Source: an uncultured Candidatus Altimarinota bacterium (GTDB lineage Bacteria; Patescibacteriota; Gracilibacteria; CAIRYL01). Taken from it: a DNA stretch of 23,660 nt. Positions within the stretch are counted from its first letter, which is position 1. Each line of letters starts with the position of its first letter. Both the position numbers and the translations under genes were made by a program. The notes beneath the pieces are model-generated. The model made no database searches and was not told where the DNA came from. It saw only the letters and a list, made by a program, of their open reading frames with translations. The stretch covers positions 1 to 23,660 of the forward strand of contig CAMZKZ010000018.1 of assembly GCA_947311645.1 (NCBI GenBank), in the 5' to 3' direction. This document shows positions 16,722 through 23,302 of the stretch, in pieces.

Positions 16722-16775
16722 AAAAAGAGATACAGTAACTCTACTATACTCTTATTTTACAAACCCCAGATATAT

Positions 16776-17444
16776 CTACTGATTAAAATCGAACTGTATT
16801 ACTGCTTCTACAATAAGATATGCAAGAAGCGATACAACAGCCCCAACCACAGCATAAATAAGTATCTTCTTTGCCTTAGAAACCACCTCATCATCACCAT
16901 CTCGTAATACCATCATTCCCCCTGCATATATAAACAATAACAATGCAAGCGTTCCCATCAATGCTAAAATAGTTTGAATAAACTCAGGAATTAACTCGGA
17001 TCGAAGATCTCCCTTCGCTAAATTATCAAGCTCTGATTGTGACTCAATAGCAAGCTCTATATCAGGATTTTTCCCTGAATCAAAAGAAATATTACTTACA
17101 ATCTCAACAATCGTATACGACAATGTAATAATAATTAACCCAACCAAAGACCAGCGAATTGTATCAATTGCTTTCCCTTTTAGTTCTTCATCTTCTGGAC
17201 TCAACATTAAATAAATTCCCGCAACAACTATCAATAAAATTGCAATCGCCACAGAAAGACTTATTCCATACGACATCCATGCAGGAATAGCATCTGTAAA
17301 AAACCAATGCTCAAAGATACCATTATTTGATGCAATAGTATCTGATTCTATAAATTCATCAAAATCTGATGGATTAAAATCTACAATTTCATTCAGTGAT
17401 GGAATTGCATCTGCTAACAATGATGAAGCATTACTAAAAATCAT
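16776..17444 (-). CDS. Tandem fusion of two VirB2/TrbC-like pilin units
   Basis: With the ATG at 17442-17444 the protein has 222 residues. It contains two copies of the helix-acidic turn-helix unit: first helices about 59-81 and 96-118 around SPEDEELKGKA (82-92), second about 155-180 and 194-215 around RDGDDEVVSKA (181-191). Both units keep the pattern [TS]IRW/LIYA..G followed by L.Y..VE, which matches the single-unit proteins at 5563 and 17575. The N-terminus (1-50) is acidic and polar, and the segment between units (about 119-153) is also acidic. The frame stays open to a TTG at 17501, but that codon lies at the edge of the terminator and upstream of an extended -10 box, so I prefer the ATG. 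The stop is TAG. A fused double subunit suggests a structural role in a membrane assembly rather than a processed pilin. Confidence 0.65.
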   Translation of the reverse strand: MIFSNASSLLADAIPSLNEIVDFNPSDFDEFIESDTIASNNGIFEHWFFTDAIPAWMSYGISLSVAIAILLIVVAGIYLMLSPEDEELKGKAIDTIRWSLVGLIIITLSYTIVEIVSNISFDSGKNPDIELAIESQSELDNLAKGDLRSELIPEFIQTILALMGTLALLLFIYAGGMMVLRDGDDEVVSKAKKILIYAVVGAVVSLLAYLIVEAVIQFDFNQ

Positions 17445-17491
17445 TTTTAAATAAAAGAGAAAATGTGGAGATAAATAATACCATTCATATA

Positions 17492-17500
17492 AGTATACCA
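17492..17500 (-). promoter_or_regulatory. Extended -10 promoter for the double pilin-unit gene
   Basis: On the minus strand the sequence TGGTATACT is an extended -10 (TGN-TATACT) lying directly after the T-run of the terminator for the preceding gene. Starting about 7 bases further gives a leader of about 40 bases to the ATG at 17444. Confidence 0.45.
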
Positions 17501-17538
17501 AAAAAAATAAACTATATCAATCTGATATAGTTTATTTT
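17501..17538 (-). terminator. Intrinsic terminator after the secreted VirB2-like gene
   Basis: A perfect 16-base inverted repeat, 17504-17519 paired with 17523-17538 around a 3-base loop, is followed on the minus strand by an uninterrupted T-run. The stem has only a few G-C pairs, as expected in AT-rich DNA. It lies 37 bases after the stop of the 17575-18102 gene. The stem is nearly symmetric with A and T tracts on both sides, so it might also act on plus-strand transcripts from clpC and the glycosyltransferase. Confidence 0.8.
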
Positions 17539-17574
17539 GTAGCATTTTTCTTTTCTTAATTTGTGTCTTAACTT

Positions 17575-18102
17575 TTACTCATTTCCTCCTCCAGTAGCTA
17601 CATTTGCAATAAAGTCTACTAATGTATATGACAGTACAATAACCGCAACCCCTAGAATAGCATACATAATAGTGGTTCGTGCTCCAGTAACAGCTTCTTC
17701 ATCTCCATCACTAAAGATAATTTTCACACCACTGTAAATAATAATAACAAGAAGTGCGAGACCAAGAAATAAAAACAAGTAATTTATAATTTTAATTACC
17801 GATGTTTGTAAATCATCTTCACTTGCTGCATCTGTTTTAATTCGTGTATCAATTCCAAATGGATTATCAACAGAAGCTAACAACCCATTCACATCTCCAG
17901 AAAATAATACAGATGGAAGCTCCGAAAGCAATCGTGCTGAATTATCGAGATATGCCGATAAAATACTTGTATCTTCAGAATACGAAACTGTTACTTGTGA
18001 TTCATTATCTATAGTATTTGCTGAAACAGCAGAAGACATAAACCCAACAGCAGCAACAAGACTAACTATCGAAGACTTAATAAAAGTAGAAATTTTATTC
18101 AT
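17575..18102 (-). CDS. Secreted VirB2/TrbC-like pilin-family protein
   Basis: 175 residues. The N-terminus is a clear signal peptide: MNKISTFIKSS, hydrophobic core 11-24 and an Ala-x-Ala-like site (SAVSA, 24-28). A polar stretch (about 29-100) is followed by two helices (about 104-130 and 142-167) separated by SDGDEEAVTGA (131-141), then TIMYAILGVAVIVLSYTLVDF. This is the pilin unit seen at 5563 and twice at 16776. The tail ends GGGNE. Among the three proteins this one is closest to a classical VirB2, which is made with a long leader and matured by signal peptidase. It is followed by a strong terminator and preceded, 32 bases away, by the small basic protein gene, with which it may share a transcript. 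It may be the major subunit of a structure driven by the VirB4-like ATPase; this is inference. Confidence 0.7.
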   Translation of the reverse strand: MNKISTFIKSSIVSLVAAVGFMSSAVSANTIDNESQVTVSYSEDTSILSAYLDNSARLLSELPSVLFSGDVNGLLASVDNPFGIDTRIKTDAASEDDLQTSVIKIINYLFLFLGLALLVIIIYSGVKIIFSDGDEEAVTGARTTIMYAILGVAVIVLSYTLVDFIANVATGGGNE

Positions 18103-18134
18103 ACTATTTTTTGTTTAAATTGTACTAACCACTA

Positions 18135-18320
18135 TTATGATACCACAGATGCTTCAAATTCTGCAATTGCAGATAAAATTGCTTCATGACGAGCAGTCTG
18201 TGCAGCAGCAGCTGTAGCTCTTCTTCCTTTTGCACCAAGACTTCGTTTTCGCTTACTTGTAGGCTGAAGACGCTTAATTCTATGAAGACCATGTTGTCGT
18301 GACGATGTTCTATTTGACAT
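18135..18320 (-). CDS. Small, strongly basic protein of unknown function
   Basis: 61 residues. Residues 1-44 are rich in Arg, Lys and His, with the cluster SKRKRSLGAKGRR (22-34). The C-terminal part, from AAAAQTARHEAI to EFEASVVS, looks like an Ala-rich helix. There are no Cys, no membrane helix and no signal peptide. Such composition suggests binding to nucleic acid, for example a nucleoid-type or ribosome-associated protein, but I recognise no family. It lies 32 bases before the secreted pilin-like gene on the same strand. Base composition is richer in G and C than its neighbours because of the Ala and Arg codons. The ATG start and TAA stop are clear; the small size and lack of known relatives limit confidence. 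Confidence 0.65.
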   Translation of the reverse strand: MSNRTSSRQHGLHRIKRLQPTSKRKRSLGAKGRRATAAAAQTARHEAILSAIAEFEASVVS

Positions 18321-18345
18321 ATTATTTTATAAAATTATTTTCTTA

Positions 18346-18354
18346 TGATATACT
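18346..18354 (+). promoter_or_regulatory. Extended -10 promoter for the PAP2_C-like gene
   Basis: TGATATACT matches the extended -10 pattern TGN-TATAAT at all but one base, within TATGATATACT. Transcription would begin near 18361, about 94 bases before the proposed GTG start. No -35 is seen. Confidence 0.4.
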
Positions 18355-18454
18355 TTTCAATATAAAATCTTGAGAGACAGTAGCAGAAAATACTAAAATA
18401 TGCAAGGGTATTTTTCAAGATTTACCGTGTACTATTCCTTTTATTTATCTTTCT

Positions 18455-19135
18455 GTGTTTCTTTTTTCTTTTGCAAAACTCCACAAAGAAGTTCAAAAAA
18501 ATGCAAAGCAATTCTTCTTAAAACTCCTTATTTCATCACTTTTACTCGTTTTTTCTATTTGGTGGCAAAATACACTTTCTATACAAACGGATATTTCAGC
18601 CCTTAATATTCCTGTTGGAGATATCATGTTTTTTATTATCCCAAAATATGACCTCTCTATTTTATATTTCCTCGGAATGTGGATACTATTTCCTATTACT
18701 CTACTCTATAGTCTTTTCAATACTCCAGAAAAAATTCCATTTATGATTTTTACACTTGCACTATTTTTCTTTATTCGAGGTATTTGTATTGCCTCAACAT
18801 ATATTGGAATTCCACCAGATCATATAACTCCATCTCTGAACACCTCTATTAATATATTCTCTATTGTACAATTTTTTAGAAATGATTTATTTTTTTCTGG
18901 ACACACAGGACTGCCGTTTCTCCTCGCTCTATTCTTTTGGAATGTTATAAGACTACGAATACTTTTTATTACCATCTCTATTATTATGGCATTTACTGTC
19001 TTAAGCATGAGAATTCATTATTCTATAGATATTATAGGCGCATATTTTATAACATATGGAATATTTACAATTGCTCTTTCCTTCTATGCAAAAATAGAAA
19101 AAATGCTGAACAGAAAAGAAAAATCCCTCCTATAA
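18455..19135 (+). CDS. PAP2_C / sphingomyelin-synthase-like integral membrane phosphotransferase
   Basis: 226 residues with about six membrane helices. The active-site pattern of the lipid phosphatase/phosphotransferase superfamily is present in its sphingomyelin-synthase (PAP2_C) form: NDLFFSGHTG (143-152) and MRIHYSIDIIGAY (185-197). These supply H150, H188 and D192, with the H-to-D spacing of four seen in the His-His-Asp triad of sphingomyelin synthases. FFIRGICIASTYIGIPPDH (105-123) also resembles the conserved loop before the first motif. Family members move a phospho-headgroup between lipids or hydrolyse a lipid phosphate at the outer membrane face; the substrate here is unknown. The start is uncertain: no ATG lies in frame, GTG at 18455 is the best choice, and the frame is open back to 18374. 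Its last 71 bases overlap the 3' end of the large surface protein on the other strand. Confidence 0.75.
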   Translation: MFLFSFAKLHKEVQKNAKQFFLKLLISSLLLVFSIWWQNTLSIQTDISALNIPVGDIMFFIIPKYDLSILYFLGMWILFPITLLYSLFNTPEKIPFMIFTLALFFFIRGICIASTYIGIPPDHITPSLNTSINIFSIVQFFRNDLFFSGHTGLPFLLALFFWNVIRLRILFITISIIMAFTVLSMRIHYSIDIIGAYFITYGIFTIALSFYAKIEKMLNRKEKSLL

Positions 19136-21557
19136 ACAAAAATACGCGAGGACCTGTTTGCACAACCCACTCTGGATACACCATTGGTTTATTTTCCGGT
19201 GATTTATGAAACTGTGATTCTAAGGGAACTCCCACTACTTCGTCATATGAAAAGAGTATATTTCCATTATCATCAAGTGCATCAACAGTAATATAATATT
19301 TCACATGTGGAATAAGATCCTTCATTTGAAACGAAGTAACATAAGAAATTTCTTCTTCCTGAGCATATGCATGCGATGCTAACCCATAATACAATTTATA
19401 TTGTGTAACATATTTTTCTGTTTTTCGATTTTTATACTTCTCCCACCCCACAACAATAGCTTCTTCTTTATTTGTAATAAAAATTTTTGGATTCACAACT
19501 GGCGTAGGGGTAGCAGGTACTGGTGTTGGAGTAACCGGTACCGGTGTTGGAGTCGCAGGTGTTGGAGTAGCAGGTGTCGGAGTCGGAGTAGGTGTCGGAG
19601 TAGGCGTTGGTTCAATAATAACTAACGATACAATTTCTGATTTTTCATTTTCATCTCCTGCTATATCCATAGCGGTAATCTGAAAATAATATGTGCCAGA
19701 TGATAAATTCTCTAAAGATACTGTATTTGTGGTTTTAGAAACTGTGTTAATTTTTTTTAAAGAAGCTTCATCATTTTCTATTCCAGAATGCACAATATAT
19801 ACAAGTGGAGGATCGGAAAGTAAATCCCATGAGAGTGTTGTCGTTTTATTGTCTTTATCATATTTCGCTTTCAAGTTTTTAATTCCTTCCTTTTTTATCT
19901 CCTCTGATTTCACGGTAAGAACAGAAGACAATGGCACTTTATCTGTATTCTCTAAAGTATCAGTTATAACAGAATATAATGTATATTCCCCCAACTTTTT
20001 CGGACCATTAAACACTGCTTTATACTTTCCATTCCCAATACTGTTTGCAACAATTGTTGTTTTTTTTGCATCACTTATTTCAATTTCAACACTCTTTACA
20101 TCTTTACTATCACGCAAAGAAACCGTTACCGTAACCTCTTGCTCTGGTGTAATTACATGAGGAGAAAACACTGCAGACATAACACTTGGAGCACTTGTAT
20201 CCACTGAAAAATGTATATCATCAGAAACAGTACTCGCACTTTGTTTTTGATACGCAACAACAATATGATCCCCATCTAAAACATTTTTCAATAATCCCTT
20301 AAACTTTCCATTTTCATCAACACTTACTTCTAAAACTGGTGTTCCATCAAGAACAATTTTTACATCTGAATACGGTAACCCTTTTCCCGTAACTGCAATA
20401 TTTTTACTTGAGAATTTTGACTCATCAGAAGGAGTAAGAAGTATAACCTGCTCTTCACCTTCTCCGTTACTACCAGAAGTTTTTTTATTTTCCACTGTTA
20501 CAATTTTTTTTGCAAAAATATTATAATTAATCTCTTCTATAGAAGGGTCATATTTATACACTTCTAATGAATGCTTTCCTTCAAGCGAAAATACTACAGA
20601 CCGAGAAAATAATATTTTCCCTTGATCATTTTTCAAAAACTTATACACACCATCCTCTCCAGGAAGCACAATATTACTATCTGTTGGTACTTTTATAATA
20701 ATAGAACCTTCAAAATCTTTTACGACATTTCCATCTACATCTACCGCTGTTATCTCTAAATAATTCGCATCATCTTCAAGCGTTACTACATCTGGAAATT
20801 TTAAGAGAAACCGTGAAACTCTCGATACATCTTCTCCATTTGTAATATCTGCCGAATATATATTTTCTGAAGTTTGCAAAGGAGTATAAAACTGCACCTG
20901 TATTGTATTCGATAAAATAGAATCATATGTTTCATCTTTTACTGTAAATGTTGAAACTCCTGCTGTATACGATGATACATAAAAAGAAACCTCTCCATCA
21001 CCAGAAGTCATATCCGAAGAAACATACGAAACAGAATCCGAAGGCCTATCTGAATAGAGTTTTACTCTATGGCCATCAATTGGATTTTGAAATCTATCAT
21101 ATAAAAGTGCAGAAACCTTTACTCTTCCCCCTGTCCGAACCGCATCATCCAGAGCATATACCTGCGAATGTGCAACAGATAATTCATCTGCATAAATATG
21201 AAATACTTGCGGTATTGCATCTGCATACGACTGCGTAGTATCTACAACAACAAACTGATATTCCCCTGCTTTTTGTAGATTTTCTGCAGGAACAACAAAC
21301 GAAGTCGATCCATCTTTTTCTAATTCCACAGAATATGTCTGTACATTACCATCAAAAACAATGATTATTTTTTTTGATGCATATGCCTCTCCATTTTGAA
21401 TAACGATTTCCGTTCCGTACCCAGCAATAGAATCAAATGCTTTTATACTCAAAGAATTTGCAAATACCGAAGAAGTACACAATAGAAAAAAGAGAAAAAA
21501 AGTACTCATAGTACATACTCTACTCCATAGCCGAGAAATAGTAACAATATAACTCAT
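19065..21557 (-). CDS. Large secreted surface protein with Ig-like and FN3 domains and C-terminal anchor
   Basis: 830 residues. The signal peptide is about 1-34 (hydrophobic FFLFFLLCTSSVFA; an internal ATG at residue 17 is an alternative start). The mature part is a chain of beta-sandwich modules: Ig-like or big-domain repeats over about 35-550, one with the pattern GKGLPYSDVKIVLDG...V.EnG.F seen in bacterial Ig-like domains. An FN3 module follows (about 560-645, ending SGTYYFQITAMDIAGDENEKS), then a Thr/Pro linker (about 648-687), a second FN3-like module (about 690-790, VKYYITVDALDDNG) and a membrane helix (about 803-823) ending HRRKEQL. It is therefore tethered to the outside of the cell. 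Likely roles are adhesion or envelope structure; CPR cells often carry such proteins for host contact, but no binding function can be read here. It converges on the PAP2_C-like gene with a 71-base overlap. Confidence 0.82.
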   Translation of the reverse strand: MSYIVTISRLWSRVCTMSTFFLFFLLCTSSVFANSLSIKAFDSIAGYGTEIVIQNGEAYASKKIIIVFDGNVQTYSVELEKDGSTSFVVPAENLQKAGEYQFVVVDTTQSYADAIPQVFHIYADELSVAHSQVYALDDAVRTGGRVKVSALLYDRFQNPIDGHRVKLYSDRPSDSVSYVSSDMTSGDGEVSFYVSSYTAGVSTFTVKDETYDSILSNTIQVQFYTPLQTSENIYSADITNGEDVSRVSRFLLKFPDVVTLEDDANYLEITAVDVDGNVVKDFEGSIIIKVPTDSNIVLPGEDGVYKFLKNDQGKILFSRSVVFSLEGKHSLEVYKYDPSIEEINYNIFAKKIVTVENKKTSGSNGEGEEQVILLTPSDESKFSSKNIAVTGKGLPYSDVKIVLDGTPVLEVSVDENGKFKGLLKNVLDGDHIVVAYQKQSASTVSDDIHFSVDTSAPSVMSAVFSPHVITPEQEVTVTVSLRDSKDVKSVEIEISDAKKTTIVANSIGNGKYKAVFNGPKKLGEYTLYSVITDTLENTDKVPLSSVLTVKSEEIKKEGIKNLKAKYDKDNKTTTLSWDLLSDPPLVYIVHSGIENDEASLKKINTVSKTTNTVSLENLSSGTYYFQITAMDIAGDENEKSEIVSLVIIEPTPTPTPTPTPTPATPTPATPTPVPVTPTPVPATPTPVVNPKIFITNKEEAIVVGWEKYKNRKTEKYVTQYKLYYGLASHAYAQEEEISYVTSFQMKDLIPHVKYYITVDALDDNGNILFSYDEVVGVPLESQFHKSPENKPMVYPEWVVQTGPRVFLFIGGIFLFCSAFFLFLHRRKEQL
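19501..19610 (-). repeat. Degenerate short repeat encoding the Thr/Pro linker
   Basis: Six-base ACACCT-like units (on the minus strand) repeat with variations and encode TPTP, TPAT and TPVP blocks of the surface protein. Such simple repeats commonly change in length. This is the only sizeable GC-rich patch of the gene. Confidence 0.85.
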
Positions 21558-21594
21558 AAATAAAACAATCTATATAATATTTGTGTTTCAGATC

Positions 21595-21603
21595 ATTATA
21601 TCA
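21595..21603 (-). promoter_or_regulatory. Extended -10 promoter for the surface-protein gene
   Basis: On the minus strand TGATATAAT is a perfect extended -10 (TGN-TATAAT) within TATGATATAAT. It predicts a leader of about 30 bases to the ATG at 21557. It lies in the 149-base divergent region shared with tatD, which otherwise shows no clear structure. Confidence 0.5.
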
Positions 21604-21706
21604 TATAATTCTAGAAAAACTTTCTATATTAGCTATACAAAAATATAAATACATTGTGTAATAACAATATATACAATTCTACTTCCCTTTTTTTACCCCA
21701 TACCGC

Positions 21707-22531
21707 ATGAAAATTTTTGATACACATACTCATGACTACTTTTCTACTTTTGATGCAGACCGAAATACAATGCTGAGCGATGATTTTAATGCAGGAGTAC
21801 AACACAAAATCCAAATCGGATGCGATATAGACACATCTTCTCAAGCCATTGCACTTGCAAAAACAGACACAAGAATGTTTGCAACAGTAGGACTTCACCC
21901 TTGCCATGTAGAAGAAAATGTTCAAAATGCACACACTACAACTCCTCTTGAACACTGCTTTACATATTTTGAAAAAGAATTACAAAACAATACAGATAAC
22001 AAAATAATTGGAATTGGTGAAACAGGCTTTGATTTTTATCACAAAGATACTCCAGAAATGCGAAAACAACAAAAACTCTCTTTTGAAAAACATATTGATT
22101 TATGCAAAAAATATTCACTTCCAATCATTATTCATACACGAGGAGCTCGCGATGAAACACTTGAATTTTTAGAAAACAATCCCATTACAAGAAACAAAGA
22201 AATAACAGGGGTTATTCATTGTTTTTCAGAAAATGCAGAATTTGCAAAAAGCATTACCGATAAATTTAATTTTTTTATTTCAATTGGTGGTGCAGCAACA
22301 TACCCAAAAAGCCATGAAATTAGAGATGCTATAAAAAATACACCAATAGAATATATTGTTACCGAAACAGATAGCCCATATTTAGCACCACAAAGTGTAA
22401 GAGGAAAACGAAACCAGTCGAAAAATATAAAAGAAGTTATTGAATTAATTGCAGAAATAAAACAAATAGACACAGAACACTGTGCCGATATTTTATTTCA
22501 TAATGCACAACGACTATTTTCTATAAAATAA
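21707..22531 (+). CDS. tatD: TatD-family metal-dependent hydrolase (putative deoxyribonuclease)
   Basis: Cytoplasmic TIM-barrel enzyme of the amidohydrolase superfamily; characterised members are 3'-5' exonucleases on DNA or RNA. All expected metal ligands are present: HxH at H7 and H9 in DTHTHD, E105 in GIGETGFDF (102-110), H143 in IIHTRGA (141-147), H171 in HCFS and D222 in TETDSPYL (219-226). At 274 residues it is near the normal 255-265. The ATG at 21707 follows a pyrimidine-rich stretch with no Shine-Dalgarno sequence. Its last 18 bases overlap the 3' end of the CofE-like gene on the opposite strand. The substrate is not defined by the sequence. Confidence 0.94.
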   Translation: MKIFDTHTHDYFSTFDADRNTMLSDDFNAGVQHKIQIGCDIDTSSQAIALAKTDTRMFATVGLHPCHVEENVQNAHTTTPLEHCFTYFEKELQNNTDNKIIGIGETGFDFYHKDTPEMRKQQKLSFEKHIDLCKKYSLPIIIHTRGARDETLEFLENNPITRNKEITGVIHCFSENAEFAKSITDKFNFFISIGGAATYPKSHEIRDAIKNTPIEYIVTETDSPYLAPQSVRGKRNQSKNIKEVIELIAEIKQIDTEHCADILFHNAQRLFSIK

Positions 22532-23224
22532 ATCTTCTTCTTTTGAAATTTCAGCACTTTCATGCGTTTGCTGAACATCTGTAAATAATGTGTTATCTAG
22601 ATTTTCAATTAAAACGAAAGGAGTACACTCTGCTGCTTGTCCCATTACAATTTCCGCACTACTTACTAAATTATCTGCAATATTAACCGTTGAAACTTCT
22701 AACTCTCGACCAAATAAATCTTTTGTTCCTCGTTCATCTTTCACACCCCAAATTCCAGACCACGCAATTCCCACTCCAACTGTTCCACGCCGTCGCATTG
22801 TTACTCGTGAATCAGAAATAATAACTCCAAAATTTTTAAGACCATATCGTTCTTTTATTTTTTGTGTATATTCATCTGCAAATTCTTGAATATTTTCTGG
22901 CCATAAAATAACTTCTCCATCTTTACTATTAGACTGATCTATTCCTGCATTTGCAATAACCACCCCATTTTTTACTGTTAATAAAAATTTATTTTTATCG
23001 ACTAAAATTTCATCGGCTTCTGCAAAAACTGCCCTTCTAAAATCTTCAATATTTTCTATTTTCATAATTCGACCTTGATGCACAGCAACAATTTTTGATG
23101 AAATAACCAAAACGGTATTATCTTGTATTTTTTTAGACGGTGTATTGTGTAGGTATTCTAAAAAAAAGGTGAATATATCTTCACCTTTTTTTAAAATTCG
23201 TGTTTTTAGAGGAACAATATTCAT
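22514..23224 (-). CDS. CofE-like (F420-0:gamma-glutamyl ligase family) protein
   Basis: 236 residues from the ATG at 23222-23224; a TTG at 23245 in the same frame is less likely because the family N-terminus begins at IVPLKTR, right after this ATG. CofE enzymes add glutamate to coenzyme F420-0 using GTP. Family patterns visible here: VLVISSKIVAVHQGRI (38-53), DEILVD (71-76), NAGIDQSN (92-99), ISDSRVTMRRRGTVGVGIAWSGIWG (136-160, where CofE has 'sDT.G..wR.G....AiG..G') and SSAEIVMGQAAECTPFVLI (188-206). The equivalent of the usual D-T-x-G is D-S-R-V. CPR bacteria are not known to make F420, and no other F420 gene is here, so the true substrate may be another acceptor. A terminator-like hairpin lies inside codons 11-22. 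The stop is TAG, overlapping tatD by 18 bases. Confidence 0.82.
   Translation of the reverse strand: MNIVPLKTRILKKGEDIFTFFLEYLHNTPSKKIQDNTVLVISSKIVAVHQGRIMKIENIEDFRRAVFAEADEILVDKNKFLLTVKNGVVIANAGIDQSNSKDGEVILWPENIQEFADEYTQKIKERYGLKNFGVIISDSRVTMRRRGTVGVGIAWSGIWGVKDERGTKDLFGRELEVSTVNIADNLVSSAEIVMGQAAECTPFVLIENLDNTLFTDVQQTHESAEISKEEDLFYRK
23160..23192 (-). terminator. Terminator-like hairpin inside the first codons of the CofE-like gene
   Basis: Inverted repeat 23161-23173 / 23180-23192: a 13-base perfect stem (core GGTGAA and TTCACC) with a 6-base loop. On the minus strand the stem runs straight into eight T residues. It meets the usual description of an intrinsic terminator but is part of the coding sequence (KKGEDIFTFF). 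It is 110 bases past the end of the preceding gene, so it could end that transcript or attenuate this one. Confidence 0.55.
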
Positions 23225-23302
23225 TAAATAAAACAAATAAAACAAAAAGTATATTTTTATACTATCATAAAACTTTTAAAATCCTAAAACTCAACACATT
23301 TT

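Noticed and set aside
16722..16775. Possible terminator between the convergent glycosyltransferase and pilin-fusion genes
   Set aside because: Only a four-base AGAG/CTCT pairing around a long loop is present and no T-run follows on either strand.
18135..18320. Possible ribosomal protein bL34, because of the QPTSKRKRS stretch
   Set aside because: bL34 has YQPS.RKRKRTHGFRAR near its N-terminus and is about 45 residues long. Here the match is only a few residues, placed later, and the HGFR part and Lys/Arg-rich end are missing.
18400..18606. A 68-codon frame starting with ATG just before the PAP2_C-like gene
   Set aside because: It overlaps the PAP2_C-like gene in another frame, lacks family features and ends inside it. 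I considered a frameshift joining the two, but the GTG start gives a plausible N-terminus without one.
19693..20160. A 155-codon plus-strand frame inside the large surface-protein gene
   Set aside because: It is antisense to well-supported Ig-like and FN3 modules. It arises from the low number of TTA, CTA and TCA triplets on that frame rather than from coding constraint.
21558..21706. Search for a tRNA or small RNA in the 149-base divergent spacer
   Set aside because: No cloverleaf, anticodon arm or GC-rich stem is visible. Only an extended -10 box for the minus gene and weak 5-base inverted repeats are present.
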